Below, piece by piece: positions 1-5,597 of a stretch of DNA of 7,124 nt. The stretch lies in assembly GCA_020631175.1 (NCBI GenBank), contig JAHDHT010000193.1, forward strand, positions 1 through 7,124. The letters are read 5' to 3'. Made by a program: the position numbers and the translations under genes. Position 1 is the stretch's first letter, and the number at the start of each line of letters is the position of its first letter. Origin of the DNA: Chitinophagales bacterium (GTDB lineage Bacteria > Bacteroidota > Bacteroidia > Chitinophagales > JAHDHT01). The notes under the pieces were generated by a model that saw nothing but the letters and a program-made list of their open reading frames with translations, made no database searches and was not told the origin of the DNA.

Positions 1-478
1 AATCCAAAATTACGGCAACATCCGTTCCGCGTGGATTAAAAGCTGCTAAGCGATGCGCTTCAATGAACAAAGGATTCAAATCACGGTCGCCCAGTGATAA
101 GAGTGCAGGGTTGTAACGCTCTACATGTCCTATTTGAATTTTTACATCGACTTCTTCGGCCAGTTGAACTAATTCTTTGGCCTCTTCTTTTGAATTACAC
201 AATGGTTTTTCAACGAAAACATGCTTTGCTTTTTTTATTGCAGTAGACACATATTCAAAATGAGAAACGGTAGGAGAGACAATATCGACAGCATCACAAC
301 GATCCATTAAATCATCCGCCGAGCTAAAAGATTTACAATCATATTCGGAAGCTAATGCTTCTGCATGAGCTGTATTGGTGTCGAAGATGCCAATCAACTC
401 GAGCTGCGGAATTTGCTTTATCAATTTCAAATGAATTTTTCCCAAGTGACCGACACCGATCAGGCCTATTTTAACCAT
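1..478 (-). CDS. Gfo/Idh/MocA-family NAD(P)-dependent oxidoreductase, N-terminal part (3' end outside window)
   Basis: The first 159 residues are present, and the frame is open to the window edge. They form the Rossmann NAD(P)-binding domain of a Gfo/Idh/MocA sugar dehydrogenase: a beta-alpha-beta start with the dinucleotide motif GVGHLG at residues 8-13, an acidic strand end (IFD, 31-33), and the family signature EKP at 90-92, whose lysine contributes to catalysis in this family. The start of the alpha/beta substrate domain follows, with GHVERYNPA at 117-125 and EAHRLAAFNPRGTD at 140-153. Family enzymes oxidise or reduce a sugar or nucleotide-sugar hydroxyl in the cytoplasm. The GHVERxNPA plus HRLAxFxPRGTD combination reminds me of GnnA-like UDP-GlcNAc 3-dehydrogenases of lipid A synthesis, but this is recall from a partial protein and the substrate is unassigned. 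The ATG at 478 lies just before the first Rossmann strand, so the start is well placed. A consensus promoter lies about 75 nt upstream. Confidence 0.93.
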   Translation of the reverse strand, partial: MVKIGLIGVGHLGKIHLKLIKQIPQLELIGIFDTNTAHAEALASEYDCKSFSSADDLMDRCDAVDIVSPTVSHFEYVSTAIKKAKHVFVEKPLCNSKEEAKELVQLAEEVDVKIQIGHVERYNPALLSLGDRDLNPLFIEAHRLAAFNPRGTDVAVILD

Positions 479-670
479 GTAATTTTCATTTTTAACTTAA
501 TACATCCCTCTAATTTTGAATCGCTCATCCGTCATTAAAGAGGACCTGCCCCCAAAAATAGAATTTATCATCGCCCGCAAAATCTTCCTTTACACATGTT
601 AAAAGTTAATTGTATGCGAAAGTGGTTGATTTGTTTATAGTTCACTAGTAGGGTTTAATAAGCGATTTAA
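479..670. other. Intergenic DNA upstream of the oxidoreductase, no gene seen
   Basis: This AT-rich stretch contains stops in all the frames I examined, no tRNA-like or rRNA-like segment, and no long inverted repeat. The only feature I can support is the minus-strand promoter at 553-580. It differs in texture from the repeat mosaic that begins at 671. Confidence 0.6.
553..580 (-). promoter_or_regulatory. Bacteroidota-type promoter for the Gfo/Idh/MocA gene
   Basis: Read on the minus strand, TTG at 580-578 is followed by a 17-nt spacer and TATTTTTG at 560-553. This fits the Bacteroidota housekeeping sigma consensus TTG-N17..23-TAnnTTTG. Transcription would start near 545-550, giving a 5' leader of about 70 nt before the ATG at 478. 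The assignment rests on consensus match and position only. Confidence 0.6.
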
Positions 671-751
671 AAGTTCAAGTATTAGGTTCAAGTATCAGGT
701 TCAAGTGTCAAGTGCAGGAAAGCGCAAATTCAAATGTCAAATTCAAACTCA
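671..751. repeat. Degenerate 13-nt tandem repeat, region A
   Basis: Three adjoining 13-nt units read AAGTTCAAGTATT (671-683), AGGTTCAAGTATC (684-696) and AGGTTCAAGTGTC (697-709). After a 16-nt gap two G-to-A variants follow: AAATTCAAATGTC (726-738) and AAATTCAAACTCA (739-751). The same 13-nt word recurs at 3805-3843 after lgt. There is no coding signal: the short reading frame that crosses it is a by-product of low-complexity sequence. Function unknown. Confidence 0.85.
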
Positions 752-829
752 AAGCGAGAGTCGAGAAGCGAGAGTCGAGATCGCCTTCGGCTGCGGGAAG
801 CGAGAGTCGAGATCGCTTTTGGCTGCGAG
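752..829. repeat. Tandem 32-nt repeat with a 14-nt half unit
   Basis: A half unit, AAGCGAGAGTCGAG (752-765), is followed by two full 32-nt units at 766-797 and 798-829. Each full unit starts with that 14-mer and continues with ATCGCYTTYGGCTGCGRG. The two full copies differ at 3 of 32 positions, all C/T or G/A transitions. The block abuts the 13-nt array without a gap. No function is known to me. Confidence 0.85.
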
Positions 830-920
830 AAGACTATTGATGCATAAAACATACAGCTATTCAAACCGAAAGATTTCTCGACTACGCTCGAAATAAATCT
901 CTGGACACTCTGCGGTGAAA

Positions 921-1062
921 AAGGTACAAGTCGTAAGGTATAAGCATTTTTCTTTGCGTTATTTTAGCAAACCGAACAACAGCCCATCCAACTTAGCGCC
1001 TTTGCGCCCTTGCGGTAAAAAAATCTCTGCGCTCTCTGCGGTGAAAAACAAAGACCGAACAA
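921..1062 (+). repeat. Composite ~140-nt repeat, copy A1
   Basis: The element begins with two AAGGTAYAAG words (921-930 and 935-944), then TTTTTCTTTGCG (948-959) and a short AT-rich linker. It continues with a module that opens with ACCGAACAACAGCC (971-984) and contains GCG triplets at 8-nt spacing (996, 1004, 1012) followed by a GCGGTAAAAAA tail. A second CTCTGCG pair follows (GCG at 1029 and 1038), and the module closes with another ACCGAACAACAGCC (1054-1067). A homologous copy in the same orientation lies at 3927-4065: the first 50 nt match at about 41 positions, and the 50-nt offset to the ACCGAACAA word is identical. An extra half copy of the CTCTGCGGTGAAAAA tail precedes it around 908-922. 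The orientation given is arbitrary. Confidence 0.85.
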
Positions 1063-1136
1063 CAGCCAATTTGAAATTTCAATTCTACATTCTCAAATTA
1101 AATGACCTTTACTTCCTTAAAATATTCCGCTGTCCC

Positions 1137-1168
1137 TTCTGACTTCGAATCTTCTGACTTCTAACTTC
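1137..1168. repeat. Heptameric TTCTGAC repeat
   Basis: 7-nt words TTCTGAC (1137-1143), TTCGAAT (1144-1150), then after one extra C TTCTGAC (1152-1158), TTCTAAC (1159-1165) and TTC. This is a different word from its neighbours but has the same short-period texture. It separates the two ACCGAACAA modules of region A, together with a less ordered AT-rich stretch at 1068-1136 that includes AATTTGAAATTTCAATT (1069-1085). Confidence 0.7.
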
Positions 1169-1174
1169 AAAGAG

Positions 1175-1257
1175 ACCGAACAACAGCCCATCCAACCTAG
1201 CGCTCTTGCGGTAAAAAAATCTCTGCGCTCTCTGTGGTGAAAACGAAGACCGAACAA
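1175..1257 (+). repeat. ACCGAACAA-delimited repeat module, copy A2
   Basis: A second, shorter copy of the module in region A. It opens with ACCGAACAACAGCC (1175-1188), shows GCG at 1200 and 1208, the GGTAAAAAAA tail, then CTCTGCG (GCG at 1225) and CTCTGTGGTGAAAACGAAG, and closes with ACCGAACAA (1249-1257). The module length is 74 nt against 83 nt for A1 and 80 nt for the copy at 3977. It lacks the AAGGTACAAG prefix of the other two. It ends about 40 nt before the mtaB promoter. Confidence 0.85.
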
Positions 1258-1298
1258 AAGCAAATCTCAAATCCCCTCCATTCAGAATTCAATTTTCG

Positions 1299-1306
1299 TA
1301 TCTTTG
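1299..1306 (+). promoter_or_regulatory. -7 promoter box of mtaB-lgt
   Basis: TATCTTTG matches the Bacteroidota -7 element TAnnTTTG exactly. Only 10 nt separate it from the mtaB ATG at 1317, so the transcript would have a leader of only a few nucleotides. I do not see a good TTG -33 element at 17-23 nt upstream. No Shine-Dalgarno sequence can fit, which agrees with the start being read from a near-leaderless mRNA. Confidence 0.7.
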
Positions 1307-1316
1307 CAGCCTGAAT

Positions 1317-2657
1317 ATGGCCCAGAAATCAATTGCATATTATACTTTAGGTTGTAAACTCAACTTCACTGAAACATCGGCGATTGCCCGTCAATTCGAT
1401 GCAGCAGGTTATGAGCGCGTTGCTTTTGAAGACCGTGCAGATGTTTATATTATTAATACCTGTTCAGTAACGGATAATGCCGATAAGAAATGCCGAAATA
1501 TCATTCGACAGGCAAAACGTGTTTCACCAAATAGCAGAGTTGTTGTGGTGGGTTGTTATGCGCAGTTGAAACCCGGAGAAATTTCCGAAATGGAAGGCGT
1601 TGATCTGGTGCTGGGAGCAGGAGAAAAATTCAATGTGCTTGCACATCTTAAGGGTCTGGATCAGGGTGATTATGCAAATTATATTGCGGGTGACATTCAG
1701 GATGTAAATTTTTATCGTTCGGCCTGGTCGGAAGGAGAACGTACCCGTACTTTTTTAAAAGTACAGGATGGATGTGATTATGGATGTGCATTTTGTACTA
1801 TTCCATTGGCAAGAGGAATGAGCCGTTCAGATACCATTGAAAATGTGGTTAAAACAGCACGTGAAATTGCGGCTACCGATGTAAATGAAATCGTTTTGAC
1901 CGGCGTTAATATCGGTGATTTCGGAAAAGGAAATCAGGGCGCAAGAAAAGCTGAAGAATCCTTTTTTGATTTAATACAACAATTAGATAAGGTAGAAGGA
2001 ATAGAACGATTTCGTATTTCTTCTATCGAGCCAAATTTATTGCATCCAGAAATAATTGAATTTGTAGCGACATCAAATCGTTTTATGCCGCATTTTCATA
2101 TTCCTTTACAAAGTGGTTCAGATGAAATTTTGAATCGCATGCGCAGAAGATATCTATCCGGCCTCTACGCAGAACGTGTGGAAAAGATAAAATCCATTAT
2201 GCCGCATTGTGCGATTGGTGTAGATGTGATAGTCGGCTTTCCGGGAGAAACGGAAAAGCATTTTATGGAAACCTATGATTTTCTAAATCAGTTAGACGTT
2301 TCTTATTTACATGTCTTTACTTATTCGGAAAGAAAAAACACTTTAGCAGTTGAAATGGATGGAGTGGTAGATGTAGGTGAACGAAGAAAACGAAGTGAAA
2401 TGCTAAGATCTTTGTCACATAAAAAGCGTATGACGTTTTACGATCGCTATTTAAATGAAACACGAAAGGTCTTGTTTGAAGAAGACGATAAAAATGGAAT
2501 GATGCATGGTTTTACAGATAACTATGTAAAAGTCGCATATCCATTTGATGAAAATTTTGTTAATAAAATTAAAGCCTGCCGATTAAAGACAATATCTGAA
2601 CGTGGTACCGTTGAGGTGGATGTACTTGCAATGCAGAACTTGAAAAGATTAAAGTGA
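1317..2657 (+). CDS. mtaB: tRNA (N6-L-threonylcarbamoyladenosine(37)-C2)-methylthiotransferase MtaB
   Basis: This is a radical-SAM methylthiotransferase that converts t6A37 to ms2t6A37 in ANN-decoding tRNAs, a cytoplasmic modification that improves decoding accuracy. The 446 residues carry the three-part family layout. The N-terminal UPF0004 domain has auxiliary-cluster cysteines at C13 (TLGCKLN), C49 (NTCSVT) and C80 (VVGCYAQ). The radical-SAM domain has CDYGCAFC at 153-160 (C153, C157, C160) and the IPLQSGSDE and VGFPGET strands at 262-270 and 306-312. A C-terminal TRAM RNA-binding domain covers roughly 376-438. The N-terminal TLGCKLN motif followed by F-T-E-T is the MtaB pattern; MiaB has GCQMN and RimO has GCPKN. 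Length is normal for the family and all six cluster cysteines are present. The start at 1317 is supported by the -7 box 10 nt upstream. It is followed 4 nt later by lgt, so the two are probably co-transcribed. Confidence 0.95.
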   Translation: MAQKSIAYYTLGCKLNFTETSAIARQFDAAGYERVAFEDRADVYIINTCSVTDNADKKCRNIIRQAKRVSPNSRVVVVGCYAQLKPGEISEMEGVDLVLGAGEKFNVLAHLKGLDQGDYANYIAGDIQDVNFYRSAWSEGERTRTFLKVQDGCDYGCAFCTIPLARGMSRSDTIENVVKTAREIAATDVNEIVLTGVNIGDFGKGNQGARKAEESFFDLIQQLDKVEGIERFRISSIEPNLLHPEIIEFVATSNRFMPHFHIPLQSGSDEILNRMRRRYLSGLYAERVEKIKSIMPHCAIGVDVIVGFPGETEKHFMETYDFLNQLDVSYLHVFTYSERKNTLAVEMDGVVDVGERRKRSEMLRSLSHKKRMTFYDRYLNETRKVLFEEDDKNGMMHGFTDNYVKVAYPFDENFVNKIKACRLKTISERGTVEVDVLAMQNLKRLK

Positions 2658-2661
2658 ATTA

Positions 2662-3798
2662 ATGTATCCTAAGTTATCAGATATGCTCTATGATCTGTTC
2701 GGTGTAGAATGGTCTCTGCCGATACAGACATTCGGATTTTTTATGGCACTCGGTTTTTTAGCCGGAACCATCTGGCTTCAAATCGAATTTCGGCGTAAAG
2801 AAAAAAATGGCCGATTTAAAGTAACTGAAGTCGACAGAATGTTCGGAGAACCGGCTTCATTTGCTTCTATTATTTCAAATGCCATTTTAGGTTTCATCGT
2901 TGGCTTCAAAGGTATTTTTGCCATATTGAATTGGAAAGCTTTTTCAGACCTTCCTCAAAAATATTTGTTATCTGCCGACGGTTCTCTAATAGGAGGAATA
3001 GTTTGTGCTGCTCTTTTTGGTTTTTGGAGGTATTATTCAGCAGAAAGAGAAAAATTAAATCCACCCGAAAAAAGAAGAGTAAAAGTCCATCCTCACGAAC
3101 ATATTGGTGACATTATAGTAATTGCAGCTATAAGTGGTGTTGCAGGTGCGAAATTATTAAGCGTTTTCGAAAGCTGGTCTGAATTTATTGCTGACCCAAT
3201 TGGCATGTTATTCTCTTTTAGCGGATTAACTTTTTATGGGGGATTAATTGGCGCAGGTATCGTTCTACCTTTTTATGTTAAAAAGAAAGGAATACCCTTT
3301 AGAGATATGTTAGATGCTGCTGGTCCTGCTGTGATGATTGGATATGCAGTTGGTCGCTTAGGCTGTCATTTTTCCGGTGATGGCGATTGGGGAGTGGTGA
3401 ATTTACTACAAAACCCGGGCGTACCGGATTGGTTTTGGGCTTATGACTATCCGAATAACGTGTTGGGTAGGGGAGTTCCTTTTGAATGTCCGGATGGAAG
3501 AATTATTAACAGATTAGAACAACCCGTATGGCCTACGTCTGTTTATGAATTCTTTCTTGGTTCCGGCATATTCGCATTCTTAGTAGCCATCAGAAAAAAG
3601 ATTCATATTCCCGGTGCATTATTCGCCATTTACTTAATGTTAAATGGCTTAGAACGATTCTTAATCGAGTTCGTTCGAATCAATGAACGTTATGCTTTTG
3701 GCTTATCTTTAAGTCAGTTTATTGCATTAGGATTAATTGCATTAGGAGCAGGCTTACTTTATTATTTCAGAGGTGTTTGGATTAAGGAAAGTGCTTGA
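2662..3798 (+). CDS. lgt: Phosphatidylglycerol-prolipoprotein diacylglyceryl transferase, long Bacteroidota form
   Basis: Lgt is an inner-membrane enzyme that moves diacylglycerol from phosphatidylglycerol to the lipobox cysteine of prolipoproteins, the first step of lipoprotein maturation. The protein has several hydrophobic segments (roughly 21-40, 68-90, 105-122, 150-166, 180-203, 219-234, 298-310, 316-332 and 350-368). It carries the Lgt landmarks: SADGSLIGG (104-112), SGLTFYGGLIGA (187-198), the signature GRLGCHFSGDGDWG (231-244), a PTSVYE motif (291-296) and the terminal GLERFLIEFVR (329-339). At 378 residues it is longer than E. coli Lgt (291), with extra charged loops near 41-66 and 123-150 and a longer loop near 245-290. 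Residues aligned with E. coli H103, N146 and E151 are Y192, C235 and D240, while the arginine corresponding to R143 (R232) is kept. I recall this pattern from other Bacteroidota Lgt proteins, so it is a lineage variant rather than decay. It sits 4 nt after mtaB. Confidence 0.93.
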   Translation: MYPKLSDMLYDLFGVEWSLPIQTFGFFMALGFLAGTIWLQIEFRRKEKNGRFKVTEVDRMFGEPASFASIISNAILGFIVGFKGIFAILNWKAFSDLPQKYLLSADGSLIGGIVCAALFGFWRYYSAEREKLNPPEKRRVKVHPHEHIGDIIVIAAISGVAGAKLLSVFESWSEFIADPIGMLFSFSGLTFYGGLIGAGIVLPFYVKKKGIPFRDMLDAAGPAVMIGYAVGRLGCHFSGDGDWGVVNLLQNPGVPDWFWAYDYPNNVLGRGVPFECPDGRIINRLEQPVWPTSVYEFFLGSGIFAFLVAIRKKIHIPGALFAIYLMLNGLERFLIEFVRINERYAFGLSLSQFIALGLIALGAGLLYYFRGVWIKESA

Positions 3799-3804
3799 TG
3801 TTTT

Positions 3805-3843
3805 AAGTTCAAGTGTCAAGCTCAAGTATCAAGTTCAAATCTA
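3805..3843. repeat. Degenerate 13-nt tandem repeat, region B
   Basis: Three contiguous 13-nt units: AAGTTCAAGTGTC (3805-3817), AAGCTCAAGTATC (3818-3830) and AAGTTCAAATCTA (3831-3843). They are the same word as in the array at 671-751, in the same orientation, and start 6 nt after the lgt stop codon. Confidence 0.85.
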
Positions 3844-3845
3844 CC

Positions 3846-3867
3846 GTGCTACAAAGTACAGTGCTAC
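3846..3867. repeat. GTGCTAC direct repeat, 15-nt spacing
   Basis: GTGCTAC occurs at 3846-3852 and again at 3861-3867, separated by AAAGTACA, which itself echoes the word. It is another short-period family within region B, with no counterpart that I see in region A. Confidence 0.6.
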
Positions 3868-3926
3868 GAAAAGCAGACCGAATTCTCCCGACCGAAGCGG
3901 AGGCAACTTCCGGTTTGAAAAGGTGT

Positions 3927-4065
3927 AAGGTACAAGTAGTAAGGTACAAGTGTTTTTCTTTGCGATATTTTCAAAGACCGAACAACAGCCTATCCAACTT
4001 TGCGCCTTAGCGTCATTGCGGTGAAAAAATCTCTGCGCCTTTGCGGTAAAACGAAGACCGAACAA
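3927..4065 (+). repeat. Composite ~140-nt repeat, copy B
   Basis: This copy has the same parts in the same order as 921-1062. AAGGTACAAG occurs twice (3927-3936, 3941-3950), then TTTTTCTTTGCG (3954-3965). The module opens with ACCGAACAACAGCC (3977-3990), has GCG at 4002, 4010 and 4018 (8-nt spacing), a GTGAAAAAA tail, and GCG at 4035 and 4043. It closes with ACCGAACAA (4057-4065). The distance from the element start to the ACCGAACAA word is 50 nt in both copies. The two copies bracket mtaB-lgt as direct repeats about 3.0 kb apart. Confidence 0.85.
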
Positions 4066-4103
4066 AATCATTCGTAATTAGTCATTCCACATTTGTATTT
4101 AAA

Positions 4104-5597
4104 TTAAAGTCCGTATATCCCTGAGTATTTATCTTTAGCATAATCCATAAAATGCTTAAAATTCAGTTTCTCGCCGGTAATCTTCATACATAATTCATCC
4201 GCTGAATATTGCTGTCCGTATTGATGGATGTTTTCTCTTAACCAGTTTAACATCGCCGAACAATCACCTGCTTCTATTTTTCCTTCCAAACCTGGAATTT
4301 CTTTTTTCGCTTGATTATAAAACTGAACAGCGTAAAAACTACCTAATGAATAGGTAGGGAAATAACCGAAACTTCCATGCGACCAGTGAATGTCCTGTAA
4401 AACTCCTTCCGAATCATTTGGTACATCAACATTTAAATAGTCTTTATATTTACTGTTCCATAATTCAGGCAAATCTTTCACTTTCACTTTTTCTTCGATA
4501 ATAGCTTTTTCAATTTCGAAGCGAATCATTACATGAAAATGATACGTCAATTCATCAGCAGCAGTCCGAATTAATGAAGGTTCAACTTTATTCATTGCTT
4601 TGTAAAATCCTTCTGCATCAACAGATTTTAATTGCTCCGGAAATGCATTTTGAATTTTGCTGTAATGTGCTTTCCAGAAAGGTAGAGAACGACCAACATT
4701 ATTTTCCCAAAGTCTTGATTGTGATTCATGAATTCCTAAAGAAATAGCACTACCACTAGGCAGACCGTATTCTTCAACCGGTAAGCCTTGTTCATATAAA
4801 GCATGTCCGCCCTCATGAATACAAGACCAGATCATTTCGTTTAAATTCTCTTCAGAAATTCTGGTGGTAACACGTACATCCTGCGATCCAAAACTTGTTG
4901 TAAAGGGATGCGCAGAAACATCCTGGCGACCGGCTTTAAAATCGTATCCGATATCTGCCAATAAATCCAAACTGTATTTCCACTGCTGATCTTTATCGAA
5001 ATGCTTAAACATGAAAGCATCATAAACCTGCTCCGCTTCACTAATTTGTTTTACAAAAGGAACAAGATTCTCTTTTACTTCTTTAAAAAGTACTTCAAGA
5101 TCCGCCGTTTTTGCTTCAGGTTCATATTCATCTAATAAAGTATCATAAGGATGATCTTCAACTCCTAAATAACTGATTTGTTTTTTCTTGAATTCAATCA
5201 AACGTTCCAGCTTAGGTGCGTAATGTGCAAAGTTGTTTTCATCCTTTGCTTTATGCCATGCAAAATAAGATTCAGAGATAGCACCACTCATTTCCTGCAC
5301 AAAAGATTTAGGTAATTTGGTGTTTCTGTCGTATGACTTTTTGGTCAATTTAATATTGCGTTTTTCTTTAGCATCCAGATTTTCATCCTCTTTTAAATCC
5401 TCCAATAAAACGCCCATCTCATCTGAAGTAAATTTTTCATGCGCAATGCCGGCTACAGTAGCCAGTTGTTGCGAACGAATCTGATTGGCTTTTTCAGGCA
5501 AATTTACTTCCTGATCCCATCCTAAAACCGCAGCAGCATGATTGATGTCTGCTATTTCCCTCATTTTCGATTGATACTCTTTGTATTTATTACTCAT
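4104..5597 (-). CDS. Peptidase family M32 metallocarboxypeptidase (Taq carboxypeptidase type)
   Basis: This is a zinc carboxypeptidase that removes C-terminal amino acids from peptides with broad specificity, probably in the cytoplasm because there is no signal peptide. The 497 residues match the usual length of about 500. The zinc-binding motif is HEGGH at 261-265, with E262 the expected general base. HESQSR at 290-295 supplies the third ligand, E291, 30 residues after the first histidine, the spacing known for the Pyrococcus enzyme. Further M32 landmarks are the N-terminal AAVLGWDQE (22-30), DVSAHPFTTSFGSQDVRVTTR split across 226-246, and IRTAADELTYHFHV near 343-356. The fold is expected to be almost wholly helical. 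The ATG overlaps the last codons of the upstream DUF423 gene by 8 nt (5590-5597), which implies co-transcription and probably translational coupling. All catalytic residues are present. The physiological substrate is not indicated. Confidence 0.96.
   Translation of the reverse strand: MSNKYKEYQSKMREIADINHAAAVLGWDQEVNLPEKANQIRSQQLATVAGIAHEKFTSDEMGVLLEDLKEDENLDAKEKRNIKLTKKSYDRNTKLPKSFVQEMSGAISESYFAWHKAKDENNFAHYAPKLERLIEFKKKQISYLGVEDHPYDTLLDEYEPEAKTADLEVLFKEVKENLVPFVKQISEAEQVYDAFMFKHFDKDQQWKYSLDLLADIGYDFKAGRQDVSAHPFTTSFGSQDVRVTTRISEENLNEMIWSCIHEGGHALYEQGLPVEEYGLPSGSAISLGIHESQSRLWENNVGRSLPFWKAHYSKIQNAFPEQLKSVDAEGFYKAMNKVEPSLIRTAADELTYHFHVMIRFEIEKAIIEEKVKVKDLPELWNSKYKDYLNVDVPNDSEGVLQDIHWSHGSFGYFPTYSLGSFYAVQFYNQAKKEIPGLEGKIEAGDCSAMLNWLRENIHQYGQQYSADELCMKITGEKLNFKHFMDYAKDKYSGIYGL

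Larger units (their letters stand above)
3799..4103. other. Convergent intergenic region made of periodic repeats (region B)
   Basis: This 305-nt stretch lies between the 3' ends of lgt (plus) and the M32 peptidase (minus). Nearly all of it consists of the repeat families listed separately. The remainder includes a guanine-rich stretch around 3880-3915 with CCGACCGAAGCGGAGG, and a 14-nt-spaced TCATTC pair (4068-4073, 4082-4087). I see no classic stem plus T-run terminator for either gene. The strongest fold I can find is a bulged 7-bp stem around 3890-3915, without a U tract. The reading frames that cross this region in both directions have no family resemblance and follow the repeats. Confidence 0.75.

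Noticed and set aside
705..1142. Two plus-strand reading frames (705-896 and 915-1142) in the region upstream of mtaB
   Set aside because: Both are read through the periodic repeats, have repeat-driven composition and no family resemblance, and have no promoter or ribosome binding signal.
671..1257. CRISPR array
   Set aside because: There is no repeat of constant length alternating with unique spacers, the words change from block to block, and no cas gene is present.
479..1316. tRNA, riboswitch or other structured RNA upstream of mtaB
   Set aside because: I see no cloverleaf, CCA end or known aptamer core. The leader of mtaB is predicted to be only a few bases long.
921..4065. Composite transposon carrying mtaB-lgt
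   Set aside because: No transposase, no terminal inverted repeats and no target duplication are visible, and both genes are ordinary chromosomal genes. The direct repeats are reported as a finding, not as a mobile element.
3813..4071. Overlapping reading frames on both strands after lgt (3813-4010 plus, 3841-4071 minus)
   Set aside because: They follow the repeat words, and part of the plus frame simply re-reads the same element that gives the frame at 915-1142. The similarity of the peptides reflects DNA repeats, not a gene family.
3799..4103. Intrinsic bidirectional terminator between lgt and the M32 gene
   Set aside because: No strong GC stem followed by a T-run on either strand. The best fold has a bulged 7-bp stem without a U tract.
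4841..5041. Small minus-strand frame inside the M32 gene, and similar frames at 5648-5857 (plus) and 6876-7058 (plus)
   Set aside because: They are shadows of strongly supported genes in other frames.
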